A stretch of 15,166 bases of DNA from Leyella stercorea (lineage in GTDB: Bacteria; Bacteroidota; Bacteroidia; Bacteroidales; Bacteroidaceae): assembly GCF_019052365.1 (NCBI RefSeq), contig NZ_JAHQUY010000068.1, forward strand, positions 1 through 15,166. The letters are read 5' to 3'. Each line of letters begins with the position of its first letter. Position 1 is the stretch's first letter. Position numbers and translations under genes: made by a program. This document shows positions 1 through 7,342 of the stretch, in pieces. Under the pieces are notes generated by a model. It searched no databases. It had not been told where the DNA came from and saw nothing but the letters and a program-made list of their open reading frames with translations.

Positions 1-215
1 CGCAGAATGGGGAAATATGAACCGCCACCGTTAAAAATGCTTATTAGGGCGTTTCTGAGAGGTAATGATTTGAAAGCGTTTCTACTTCTCTAATCTGCTT
101 TTTTCTCATTTCCTTGTCACTGACAACTAAAGCCAACGACTGCCACAACCACTTGAAACTCAAAACAAATGCTCTATTTTACTATTTTTTGCCTTTTTAG
201 GCGTTCTTTTTAGTC

Positions 216-255
216 AAAAAATCAGCTGCACATAGCGGAAAGCTAATGCAGCTGA
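216..255 (-). terminator. Rho-independent terminator after the HAD phosphatase gene
   Basis: On the minus strand a 9-bp perfect stem (222-230 with 247-255, TCAGCTGCA/TGCAGCTGA) continues through a small bulge into an inner 4-bp stem (233-236 with 242-245) closed by a 5-nt loop. It is followed on the minus strand by six T residues (216-221). It begins 8 bp past the stop codon of the HAD gene. This is a standard intrinsic terminator layout. Confidence 0.85.
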
Positions 256-262
256 CTTTATA

Positions 263-994
263 TCAATTGCGGGCAGCGAGAATTTCGCCCCACAAGTCGC
301 ATAGTTCGGTCATGCGCTGAAGAACAATGTTCGCACCATTGTCAGAGAGAGCCGAATCGGGCAGCGGACCGCTATTGATGCCCACAGTGAAGATGTTGGC
401 GGCTGAACCGGCACGTACGCCGAGCGGAGCATTCTCAACGACGATGCCCTGCCACGGCTCGTAATTGCCAGTCTTGCGGAGTCCCATGAGATAGGGATCG
501 GGATTGGGTTTGCCACGCTGCACATCGTAAGCACTCACGATATGGTCTTCGGTGAGAAAGCCCTGGAAATCAGACAGTAAACGCTTGATGAGCGGACGCT
601 GACCGCTGCCAGTCACTACGCCTATTGTGAGGCCCGTCGACTGAATCTTCTGCATAATATCGAGCACACCGGGGAATATCTCGGCAGTCGGCATACGATG
701 GAAGAGGTCGGCCTTCACGTCGTACATACGTTGCGCCTCTGCCTCGTCAATCTCCCTACCCTGCTGCTGGCGCACAAAGTGGCGTATGGTGTCTACTCCG
801 CGCGCACCCTCGGTGGCATAAGAGTCGGCAGCGGTGAAGTGGATGTCGAACTGCGCCATCGCTTCCTGCCAAGCCGCAGCATGATTGCGCATAGAGTCGT
901 AGAGCACGCCGTCCATGTCGAAGAGCACGCACTTCGGGTCGAAATGATCGAAACCGTGAGACAACTGGTATTGCTTGATTGCTTCTTTAATCAT
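263..994 (-). CDS. HAD-superfamily phosphatase, beta-phosphoglucomutase-like subfamily
   Basis: A 243-residue cytoplasmic HAD hydrolase, probably acting on a small phosphorylated metabolite; the substrate cannot be read from the sequence. Motif I is FDMDGVLYDS, with nucleophile D26 and acid/base D28. A helical cap of about 75 residues follows, as in the beta-phosphoglucomutase/phosphoglycolate phosphatase branch. Motif II is VVTGSGQ (T128), motif III is the lysine in RGKPNPDP (K162), and motif IV is VVENAPLGVRAG (E187, N188), where most relatives have E-D or D-D. ENAPLG-type motif IV sequences occur, as I recall, in a recognised subgroup, so the enzyme is probably active. The gene lies 170 bp downstream of pgi, separated by a strong terminator, so it probably has its own promoter, although I found no convincing one. 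Length is normal and the start directly precedes a well-formed N-terminus. Confidence 0.9.
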   Translation of the reverse strand: MIKEAIKQYQLSHGFDHFDPKCVLFDMDGVLYDSMRNHAAAWQEAMAQFDIHFTAADSYATEGARGVDTIRHFVRQQQGREIDEAEAQRMYDVKADLFHRMPTAEIFPGVLDIMQKIQSTGLTIGVVTGSGQRPLIKRLLSDFQGFLTEDHIVSAYDVQRGKPNPDPYLMGLRKTGNYEPWQGIVVENAPLGVRAGSAANIFTVGINSGPLPDSALSDNGANIVLQRMTELCDLWGEILAARN

Positions 995-1076
995 TGTTTT
1001 GCATATTGAGTTAAGAAAGGGTCAGCGACGAAAAGCTAATTGTTTGTTATTCTAACTCGCTATACCCTCAAACCAA

Positions 1077-1124
1077 TAGAAAAACGGACTGCCGAAATAT
1101 ATTTCGCTGCAGTCCGTTTTTCAC
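1077..1124 (-). terminator. Strong hairpin terminator after pgi, symmetric enough to work both ways
   Basis: A 12-bp perfect outer stem (1081-1092 with 1109-1120, AAAACGGACTGC/GCAGTCCGTTTT) encloses a 2-nt bulge and an inner stem CGAAA/TTTCG (1093-1097 with 1102-1106). The T-runs belong to the stem ends on both strands, as in bidirectional terminators. It sits about 45 bp beyond the pgi stop and separates pgi from the HAD gene. No plus-strand gene converges on it here. Confidence 0.85.
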
Positions 1125-1164
1125 ATTGTATTATTAAGATATAATTTCTATTCAAGAATAGACA

Positions 1165-2523
1165 TTACTTCTCCTCAGCAAGACGCTTCTGGATAGCCTC
1201 GCTCTCAGCCTCATAGCCAGGCTTGTTGAGCAGAGCGAACATGTTCTTCTTGTAAGCCTCAACACCCGGCTGGTTGAACGGGTTAACGGCGAGGAGGTTG
1301 CCGCTGATGCCGCAAGCAATCTCGAAGAAGTAGATGATCTGACCGAGATAGTACTCGTTGAGCTGCGGAACAGACACGCGGATGTTAGGCACACCGCCGT
1401 CTACGTGAGCCAAGCGAGTGCCGAGCTCAGCCATCTTGTTCACCTCGTCAACGCGCTTGCCAGCGAGGAAGTTAAGACCGTCGAGGTTCTCCTCGTCGTG
1501 CGGGAAGAACAGAGTCTTCTCAGGTGTCTCAATGCTGATGACAGTCTCGAAGATAGAGCGCTCGCCCTCCTGAATCCACTGACCCATAGAGTGGAGGTCG
1601 GTAGTGAAGTCGCAAGCTGCAGGGAAGATACCCTTGCCGTCCTTACCCTCAGATTCGCCGTAGAGCTGCTTCCACCACTCGCTCATGTAGTGAAGTTTCG
1701 GCTGAAAGTTTACGAGAATCTCAATCTTCTTGCCAGCCTCTGCATAGAGAGCGTTACGCACAGCGGCGTAGATAGCAGCAGGATTCTCAGCGAACGGCAC
1801 GTCCTTGCCAGTAGCCTTCTCCATATCTGCAGCACCGCCAACAAGAGCCTTAATGTCGAAGCCTGCAACAGCGATAGGCAGCAAGCCGACCGGTGTAAGA
1901 ACAGAGAAGCGACCGCCTACATTGTCAGGAATTACGAATGTCTTATAGCCTTCCTTTGTAGCGGCTGCACGCGCAGCACCCTTGTGAGCGTCGGTGATAG
2001 CCACGATAACGTCCTTAGCCTCTTCCTTACCGCGCTGTTCCTCGCACTGCTTCTTGAGCAGACGGAAAGCGAGAGCAGTCTCGGTAGTTGTGCCCGACTT
2101 AGAGATATTGATTACACCGAACTTCTTATCCTTGAGATAGTCGGTGAGTTCGGCGAGATAATCCTCGCCGATATTGTTGCCAGCGAAAACTACAGTGGGG
2201 TTCTTCTTGTCCTGAACGAGCCAAGCGAACGAGTTGCCAAGCGCCTCAATCACGGCACGAGCACCGAGGTAGCTGCCACCGATACCCGCAACCACTACCA
2301 CCTCGCACTTCTCGCGCAGCGTGTTGGCTACGCTCTGAAGCTCTGCGATGAACTCCGGTGTGATTGAAGACGGCAGGTGAAGCCATCCGAGGAAGTCGTT
2401 ACCAGGACAAGTGCCGTTCTCAAGAGCCTCGTGAGCGGCTGCCACTTTTGATTCATAAGCCTCAACAGCGCCTTTTGAAAGGAACTGTGTAGCTTTTGTA
2501 ATGTCTAAGCTGATGCTTTTCAT
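1165..2523 (-). CDS. pgi: Glucose-6-phosphate isomerase
   Basis: A 452-residue cytoplasmic enzyme interconverting glucose 6-phosphate and fructose 6-phosphate in glycolysis and gluconeogenesis. The short bacterial form is about 445-450 residues, so it is full length. Visible signatures: [11 protein letters not shown] (80-90) of the first SIS domain, the phosphate-binding loop SKSGTTTET (141-149), [11 protein letters not shown] (203-213, a PGI family signature), E290 in GESEGKDG as the likely catalytic base, H311 in TDLHSMGQ for ring opening, and the C-terminal [14 protein letters not shown] with catalytic K425. It is the third gene of the lysS-gpsA-pgi cluster, with 30 bp separating it from gpsA, so the two are very likely co-transcribed. 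A terminator hairpin follows it. I see nothing abnormal. Confidence 0.98.
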   Translation of the reverse strand: MKSISLDITKATQFLSKGAVEAYESKVAAAHEALENGTCPGNDFLGWLHLPSSITPEFIAELQSVANTLREKCEVVVVAGIGGSYLGARAVIEALGNSFAWLVQDKKNPTVVFAGNNIGEDYLAELTDYLKDKKFGVINISKSGTTTETALAFRLLKKQCEEQRGKEEAKDVIVAITDAHKGAARAAATKEGYKTFVIPDNVGGRFSVLTPVGLLPIAVAGFDIKALVGGAADMEKATGKDVPFAENPAAIYAAVRNALYAEAGKKIEILVNFQPKLHYMSEWWKQLYGESEGKDGKGIFPAACDFTTDLHSMGQWIQEGERSIFETVISIETPEKTLFFPHDEENLDGLNFLAGKRVDEVNKMAELGTRLAHVDGGVPNIRVSVPQLNEYYLGQIIYFFEIACGISGNLLAVNPFNQPGVEAYKKNMFALLNKPGYEAESEAIQKRLAEEK

Positions 2524-2553
2524 TGTTTTGTGTGTATTTGTGAAAATTTGGTT

Positions 2554-3549
2554 TTATCGGAATGAGTCTGTCAGCAGCTTAATCTCTATCTGCGGACTGA
2601 TACGCTCGTACAATATGTTATATACGGCGTCAAGAATTGGCATATTCACGTGCATGTGTCGGTTTTTCTCCTTCATACACTTGGTGCCAAAGAATCCTTC
2701 GGCAATCATCTCCATCTCTATCTGCGCACTCTTCACGCTATAACCCTTGCCGATCATTGTGCCGAAAGTGCGGTTGCGCGAGAACTTGGAGTAGCCCGTA
2801 ACGAGCAGGTCGCCGAGGTATACCGAGTCGTAGACGCTGCGCTCGATGGGATTGATAGCGGTGAGGAAACGCGACATCTCCTGAACGGCGTTCGATATGA
2901 GCACAGCCTGGAAGTTGTCGCCATACTTCAAACCGCTGCAGATGCCTGACGCGATGGCGTACACGTTCTTCAGCACCGACGAATACTCGATGCCGATAAC
3001 GTCTGACGAGGTCTTTGTCTTGATAAACTCCGAGTCGAGCACATCTGCGAAAGCCTGCGCCTTCTCCTGGTCTGAACAGCCGATAGTGAGATAGGAAAGG
3101 CGTTCGAGCGCCACCTCCTCAGCGTGAGACGGTCCGCCGATGCACGCAAGATTCTCATCAGGCACGTCGTACACCTCATGAAAGTATTCGGAGCAAGCGA
3201 TATTGTCGTCGGAGACGAGACCTTTAATCGCTGTCACGATGAATTTGTCGCGCAGACGAGTCTTCAACTTCTTGAGATGGTTCTTCAGATAAGGCGACGG
3301 CACCACGAACACAAGTGTGTCGTAAGCCTCCACGATGCGGTTGATGTCGCTCGAGAAGAATATCTCGTCGGTATTGAAGTGTACACTTGTAAGATAATTA
3401 GGATTATGGCCTATGCGTTTGAACTCCTCTATGCTGTCGTCGCGTCGCATATACCACCCTATGTGATGGGTATGACCTATCACAATCTTGGCAATTGCAG
3501 TTGCCCAACTGCCTCCGCCAATAATTGCTATTTTTCCGCAATTAAACAT
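2554..3549 (-). CDS. gpsA: NAD(P)H-dependent glycerol-3-phosphate dehydrogenase
   Basis: A 331-residue cytoplasmic enzyme that reduces dihydroxyacetone phosphate to sn-glycerol 3-phosphate, the backbone for phospholipids. The N-terminal Rossmann motif is IIGGGSWATAIAK (9-21). The third conserved glycine of the usual GxGxWGT is alanine, a variant I associate with Bacteroidales GpsA. Further family marks are TAIKG (106-110), GGPSHAEEV (138-146), LKNVYAIASG with the catalytic lysine K194 (193-202), GDLL (246-249) and the substrate-binding SRNRTFG (257-263). Length matches the family. It lies between lysS (71 bp upstream, with a hairpin in the gap) and pgi (30 bp downstream). This gene order is common in Bacteroides and Prevotella relatives. 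Confidence 0.97.
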   Translation of the reverse strand: MFNCGKIAIIGGGSWATAIAKIVIGHTHHIGWYMRRDDSIEEFKRIGHNPNYLTSVHFNTDEIFFSSDINRIVEAYDTLVFVVPSPYLKNHLKKLKTRLRDKFIVTAIKGLVSDDNIACSEYFHEVYDVPDENLACIGGPSHAEEVALERLSYLTIGCSDQEKAQAFADVLDSEFIKTKTSSDVIGIEYSSVLKNVYAIASGICSGLKYGDNFQAVLISNAVQEMSRFLTAINPIERSVYDSVYLGDLLVTGYSKFSRNRTFGTMIGKGYSVKSAQIEMEMIAEGFFGTKCMKEKNRHMHVNMPILDAVYNILYERISPQIEIKLLTDSFR

Positions 3550-3569
3550 TTATCCTATTACCGTTATCG

Positions 3570-3610
3570 TTAAGAAATTAAATAGTAGGAAGCCAGCGCT
3601 TCCTACCATT
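3570..3610 (-). terminator. Hairpin between lysS and gpsA, possible leaky terminator
   Basis: A 9-bp perfect stem (3585-3593 with 3598-3606, GTAGGAAGC/GCTTCCTAC) with a 4-nt loop. It extends to 13 positions with one mismatch (3581-3593/3598-3610). On the minus strand it is followed by a broken T-rich stretch (TATTTAATTTC). It begins 10 bp past the lysS stop and fills most of the 71-bp gap before gpsA. The poor T-run suggests partial termination, or an mRNA processing or stability hairpin inside the operon. Confidence 0.6.
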
Positions 3611-3620
3611 TATATATTAA

Positions 3621-5381
3621 TTACTCAGCTTCTTCTGCTGTTTCTACCGCAACGTTTGCTGCGGCGTCAATCCAAGCCTGGATATCGTTAACAGACGGCT
3701 TCTCGTAGCCGAGCTTGTACTTCTTGTTGATTTCGCCAATCTTCTGCTGCAAGCCCTGAGCCTTCTCGTCGCGGATGTCAGAGATGAGGTTGAAGCCTGC
3801 CTTGCGGAGCACGTAAGCCCACTCCTCAGACACGCCAATCTCGCCCCACTCCTTGATAGAGCTCTGCGGAATCTTCTTCTCCGGCTTCATCTGCGGGAAG
3901 AACAGCACCTCCTGAATAGTGGTCTGACCGGTCATAAGCATAACGAGGCGGTCGATGCCGATGCCGATACCCGATGTAGGAGGCATACCGTACTGGAGAG
4001 CGCGCAGGAAGTCCTGGTCGATGATCATTGCCTCGTCGTCGCCCTTGTCAGCAAGACGCATCTGCTCCTTGAAACGCTCCTCCTGGTCGAGCGGGTCGTT
4101 AAGCTCCGAGTAGGCGTTGGCAAGCTCCTTGCCGTTGACCATAAGCTCGAAACGCTCTGTGAGTCCCGGCTTTGAGCGGTGCATCTTTGTAAGCGGCGAC
4201 ATCTCGACGGGATAGTCGGTGATGAATGTAGGCTGGATGAATGTACCCTCGCAGAACTCGCCGAAGAGTTCGTCGATGAGCTTGCCCTTGCCGAATGTCT
4301 CGTCAACCTCAAGTCCCTTTTCGAGGCAGAATGCGCGGATTTCCTCCTCGCTCTTGCCGTTGCAGTCGAAGCCTGTCTTCTCCTTGATTGCGTCGAGGAT
4401 AGGCAGACGGCGGTAAGGCGCCTTGAACGAGATGACGTTGTCGCCTACCTTGCGCTCTGTAGAGCCGTTCACGGCGATGCAGACGGTCTCAAGCAGCTTC
4501 TCTGTGAACGACATCATCCAGTTGTAGTCCTTATACTGCACGTAGAGCTCCATACATGTGAACTCAGGGTTGTGGTTGCGGTCCATACCCTCGTTGCGGA
4601 AGTTCTTGCCAATCTCGTAAACGCCCTCGAAACCGCCCACGATAAGACGCTTGAGGTAGAGCTCTGTAGCGATACGCATGTACATATCGATGTTGAGCGC
4701 GTTGAAGTGGGTGATGAACGGACGAGCCGAAGCGCCGCCGGCGATAGCCTGCAGTGTCGGGGTCTCAACCTCTGTGTAGCCAGCCTCGTCGAGCACGCGG
4801 CGGATAGTGCGCACTACGGTTGCACGCTGAAGGAATGTGTCCTTCACGCCGTCGTTAACGATGAGGTCTACGTAGCGCTGACGGAAACGCAGCTCAGGAT
4901 CTTCGAACTTGTCGTAAGCCACGCCGTCCTTATACTTCACGATAGGCAGCGGCTTGAGGCTCTTAGAGAGCAGAGTGAGCGACTGCGCGTGTACTGAAAT
5001 CTCACCGGTCTGTGTGCGGAACACGAAACCCTTCACACCGATGAAGTCGCCGATGTCGAGCAAACGCTTGAACACAGTGTTGTAGAGAGTTTTGTCCTCC
5101 TCAGGGCAGATATCGTCGCGTGTGATGTACACCTGGATACGACCCTTCGAGTCCTGAAGCTCAACGAAGCTTGCCTTACCCATTACGCGGCGGCTCATCA
5201 TACGTCCGGCGATAACCACCTCGCGCTTTTCGTCCTCGTCCTTGAAGTCGTTCTTAATATCCTCCGAGAAGGCGTTGGTTGGAAATTCGGCTGCAGGATA
5301 CGGTTCAATGCCCATATCGCGCAGTTCCTGAAGACTCTGTCTTCTTACAATCTCTTGTTCACTTAGTTCTAAAACGTTCAT
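3621..5381 (-). CDS. lysS: Lysyl-tRNA synthetase, class II, with C-terminal extension
   Basis: A 586-residue cytoplasmic enzyme charging tRNA-Lys. An N-terminal OB-fold anticodon-binding domain spans about 55-145 ([18 protein letters not shown]). The class II catalytic domain spans about 165-500. It contains motif 1 ending in the [15 protein letters not shown] region (208-222), motif 2 with [15 protein letters not shown] (261-275), and motif 3 with [12 protein letters not shown] (471-482). The LysS hallmark [10 protein letters not shown] ends the domain (494-503). About 80 residues follow (505-586), absent from the roughly 505-residue E. coli enzyme. They are helix-rich, include [18 protein letters not shown], and end acidic. 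A similar tail is, as I recall, usual in Bacteroidales LysS. It heads the lysS-gpsA-pgi cluster, and a likely promoter lies about 110 bp upstream. Confidence 0.99.
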   Translation of the reverse strand: MNVLELSEQEIVRRQSLQELRDMGIEPYPAAEFPTNAFSEDIKNDFKDEDEKREVVIAGRMMSRRVMGKASFVELQDSKGRIQVYITRDDICPEEDKTLYNTVFKRLLDIGDFIGVKGFVFRTQTGEISVHAQSLTLLSKSLKPLPIVKYKDGVAYDKFEDPELRFRQRYVDLIVNDGVKDTFLQRATVVRTIRRVLDEAGYTEVETPTLQAIAGGASARPFITHFNALNIDMYMRIATELYLKRLIVGGFEGVYEIGKNFRNEGMDRNHNPEFTCMELYVQYKDYNWMMSFTEKLLETVCIAVNGSTERKVGDNVISFKAPYRRLPILDAIKEKTGFDCNGKSEEEIRAFCLEKGLEVDETFGKGKLIDELFGEFCEGTFIQPTFITDYPVEMSPLTKMHRSKPGLTERFELMVNGKELANAYSELNDPLDQEERFKEQMRLADKGDDEAMIIDQDFLRALQYGMPPTSGIGIGIDRLVMLMTGQTTIQEVLFFPQMKPEKKIPQSSIKEWGEIGVSEEWAYVLRKAGFNLISDIRDEKAQGLQQKIGEINKKYKLGYEKPSVNDIQAWIDAAANVAVETAEEAE

Positions 5382-5489
5382 ATTTATTTCTTCTTTTTAT
5401 CTTCTAACTTTACTTTTCTTATTCGCTTTAAGCCGTGCGCACAGCTGCCGGACTATGCCGACATCACACAACTATGCAAAATACAAATG

Positions 5490-5497
5490 CAAATTTA
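5490..5497 (-). promoter_or_regulatory. Probable -7 element of the lysS promoter
   Basis: The minus strand reads TAAATTTG, an exact fit to the Bacteroidetes -7 consensus TAnnTTTG. A start site near 5483 would give lysS a leader of about 100 nt. I see no TTTG -33 element at the proper distance, so this is supported only by the -7 match and its position. Confidence 0.45.
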
Positions 5498-5565
5498 CTA
5501 AATATTTCTGAAAGGGTGCGCCTTTTTATGATTTTATAATAAATAATTGCTGACCGATGAAAACT

Positions 5566-5664
5566 TGTAACGTAATTACCGCGCACTGGTAACATCATTA
5601 CAGCGCTGCGGTAACATCATTACAGCGCTGCGGTAACATCGTTACCAGACCGCGGTAACGAGCG
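5566..5664. repeat. Phased 22-bp tandem repeats with GGTAAC/GTTACC palindromes
   Basis: About 4.5 consecutive 22-bp units: 5566-5587 (diverged), 5588-5609 and 5610-5631 (identical), 5632-5653 (diverged) and a partial unit at 5654-5664. The identical units begin GGTAACATCATTAC and end CAGCGCTGC. Each unit alternates a GTAAC-type dyad with a GC-rich one (CAGCGCTG is self-complementary), and unit 4 holds a perfect palindrome, GGTAAC-ATC-GTTACC (5632-5646). They lie in the 352-bp spacer between the phosphatase gene stop (5734) and lysS (5381), upstream of the lysS promoter candidate. The rest of this spacer is AT-rich and I see no gene in it. Possible roles are multiple operator sites, a dispersed chromosomal repeat or an RNA-structure element; none can be chosen from sequence alone. 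Confidence 0.85.
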
Positions 5665-5733
5665 TTTTCTTAAGTTTCAGTTTTGTTTCATCAGACAGCA
5701 ACCGCTTTAATACTTACGTTTTGCGCCGTAAGA

Positions 5734-6225
5734 CTACAGACACTGCTCGAGCAATCCCTCGCAAGCGTCCTCTATAAGGTCGAGCGCATAGTCGAAGTCG
5801 CTGAGGTCGCCGTAGTAAGGATCGGGCACGATGTCGGTGTTCTTGTGCTCCTGCAGATAGTCGGTGAGCATGCGCACCTTCTTGCGCGACTCCTCGTCGG
5901 GAGCCTTCGAGGTGATGATGCGGTAGTTCTCGCGATCCATGACGAGCAGCAAGTCGAAGTCATCGAAGTCAGACTGGCGTATCTGGCGTGCGCGACTGTC
6001 CAGGCGGTATCCACGGCGTGCACCACGCTCGCGCATACGGCTGTCGGGCAGTTGTCCTACATGCCAGTCGCCGATACCAGCCGAGTCGATGAAGAACTTG
6101 TCGTCGAGCTTTGCGGCGTGCACCTTCGCCTTCATCACGCCTTCGGCAGCCGGCGAGCGGCATATATTGCCGAGACAGATGAACAAGAGGCGGTGTTTGG
6201 GAGTGATGTTTGTCGGTGTATTCAT
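5734..6225 (-). CDS. Low-molecular-weight protein tyrosine phosphatase
   Basis: A 163-residue cytoplasmic phosphatase that removes phosphate from tyrosine. In bacteria such enzymes often oppose tyrosine kinases of capsule or exopolysaccharide assembly, but no kinase or polysaccharide gene is in this window. The P-loop CLGNICRS near the N-terminus gives the CX5R signature (nucleophile C17, R23). The general-acid loop VPDPYYGD supplies D135 followed by the typical tyrosine pair, and DSAG (47-50) and MDREN (96-100) also match the family. Length is normal. It lies 117 bp downstream of menE on the same strand. I find no clear promoter in that gap, so it is probably the last gene of the unit starting near 8580. 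Confidence 0.96.
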   Translation of the reverse strand: MNTPTNITPKHRLLFICLGNICRSPAAEGVMKAKVHAAKLDDKFFIDSAGIGDWHVGQLPDSRMRERGARRGYRLDSRARQIRQSDFDDFDLLLVMDRENYRIITSKAPDEESRKKVRMLTDYLQEHKNTDIVPDPYYGDLSDFDYALDLIEDACEGLLEQCL

Positions 6226-6342
6226 ATTTCTTTAAGTTTAAGAGTTGAAAAGTGATGGAGTGTTGATTTGAAAAACGTTGTGATTACGAGTAGAGAGCGG
6301 CTGGTTGATGCTCCGAAAAGCCTGAAGCTGCAACCAACAGTC

Positions 6343-7314
6343 CTACCCTTGCTGCGCCATTCGGAGAGCCTCCGCTCGCGCCGGCTTACCCGTTTCGGTG
6401 TATGGCAGACGTTTCACGGCGACGAACGCTCGCGGTATTTCGTATTTCGTGAGGTGTTCGTGGCACGCTGTCTTGAGCTGTTCGATGTCCGCATCCGCAG
6501 CAAGCAGCACAACGGTCTCGCCGAGGCGTGCATCCGTGCGCTTCGTTATCATGAACGGCACGCTGACAAACGGCTGCAGATGGGCTTCTATCTCCTCAAT
6601 CTGCAGTTTTATGCCACCGCTGCACACCACATTGTCGCGTCTGCCGCGTATGCGGAAGTGTCTGCCGTCGGGAGCTATCTCCGCGATGTCGTTGGTGGTG
6701 AGCGTAGTGGCGCATACAGCCGGAGCGTCTACCACAAGACAGCCGTTGGCGTTTAGACTAACGTCGACACCTTCGAACGGTTCGTACCAGTCGCTTGCCT
6801 CTTCGCCGCTGAGCCTGCGCAGAGCGATGTGCGAGAGCGTCTCGGTCATGCCATACGTGCTCCAAACGGCGTTGGGGAAGTGCTTCAGTTGGGCTGCCAT
6901 CTCGCCGCTTACGGCTCCACCGCCAATGATGAGATGCTTTATCTGCCTGAGCAGCGCGCGCTCCTCCTCCACCTGCAAGCTGTTGTACACCTGCAGCGGA
7001 ACCATTGCTGCGAACACCGGCGCTTCGCTTAGTCCGCGCAGCGGATGTCCGCACGGCTCTACCGTCAAGAGTCGCAAACCGCATACAAGCGAACGCACCA
7101 CCACCATCTTGCCCGCAATATAGTCGAGCGGCATGCAAAGCAGAGCGGTGTCGCCGCGTTGCAGTCCGAGAAAGGCACACGTGATATGCGCCGAAGCCGC
7201 CATACGTAGCTTCTCTACGCGTAGCGGCTTCGGTTTTCCGGTAGAACCGCTGGTGTGTACAAGCACCGTCGGTTCGTCATTGTTCCATTCGTCAATAAAT
7301 TCTTTAAGGGTCAT
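6343..7314 (-). CDS. menE: o-Succinylbenzoate-CoA ligase (AMP-forming), menaquinone pathway
   Basis: A 323-residue member of the ANL adenylating family. MenE activates o-succinylbenzoate with ATP and CoA on the route to menaquinone. Seen in the sequence: the P-loop TSGSTGKPK (21-29), WSTYGMTET (151-159, motif A5), TNDI (207-210, where TGD is usual), the hinge region RIRGRRDNVVCSGGIK (221-236) and the C-terminal catalytic lysine K310 in ETGKPAR. It is much shorter than ordinary acyl-CoA ligases (500 or more), because the N-terminal region before the P-loop is nearly absent. Short MenE proteins of 320-380 residues are, as I recall, normal in Bacteroidales, which supports menE over another ligase, although substrate cannot be proved. 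No other men gene is near. It starts 28 bp after the secreted-protein gene and is probably co-transcribed with it. Confidence 0.87.
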   Translation of the reverse strand: MTLKEFIDEWNNDEPTVLVHTSGSTGKPKPLRVEKLRMAASAHITCAFLGLQRGDTALLCMPLDYIAGKMVVVRSLVCGLRLLTVEPCGHPLRGLSEAPVFAAMVPLQVYNSLQVEEERALLRQIKHLIIGGGAVSGEMAAQLKHFPNAVWSTYGMTETLSHIALRRLSGEEASDWYEPFEGVDVSLNANGCLVVDAPAVCATTLTTNDIAEIAPDGRHFRIRGRRDNVVCSGGIKLQIEEIEAHLQPFVSVPFMITKRTDARLGETVVLLAADADIEQLKTACHEHLTKYEIPRAFVAVKRLPYTETGKPARAEALRMAQQG

Positions 7315-7342
7315 TCCGCTTAAATGAATGTCAAATGTCTAA

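Noticed and set aside
1..93. Plus-strand frame open from the window edge to TAA at 91-93 (about 30 codons), possibly the end of a gene cut by the window.
   Set aside because: Too short to judge, no recognisable motif, and the composition is not clearly coding. The rest of 94-215 holds nothing I can support beyond a tiny GCCT/AGGC hairpin at 191-202.
4179..4997. Long plus-strand open frame opposite lysS.
   Set aside because: Shadow of lysS with V/L/E/H/R-rich translation and no family features.
5511..5526. AAAGG...CCTTTT short hairpin near the lysS promoter.
   Set aside because: Five base pairs only and no gene end beside it in the fitting orientation.
5566..5664. Considered as a CRISPR array or plasmid-type iteron origin.
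   Set aside because: Units are contiguous with no unique spacers, no cas genes are near, and there is no replication gene or DnaA-box cluster; kept as an unexplained repeat.
5713..5732. Small hairpin CTTACG/CGTAAG just after the phosphatase stop codon as a terminator.
   Set aside because: Only 6 bp with an 8-nt loop and no T-run on the minus strand; too weak to call.
6268..6756. Plus-strand open frame of 162 codons over the menE 3' half.
   Set aside because: It is antisense to menE, whose protein has clear family motifs; the frame has no start context or recognisable domain.
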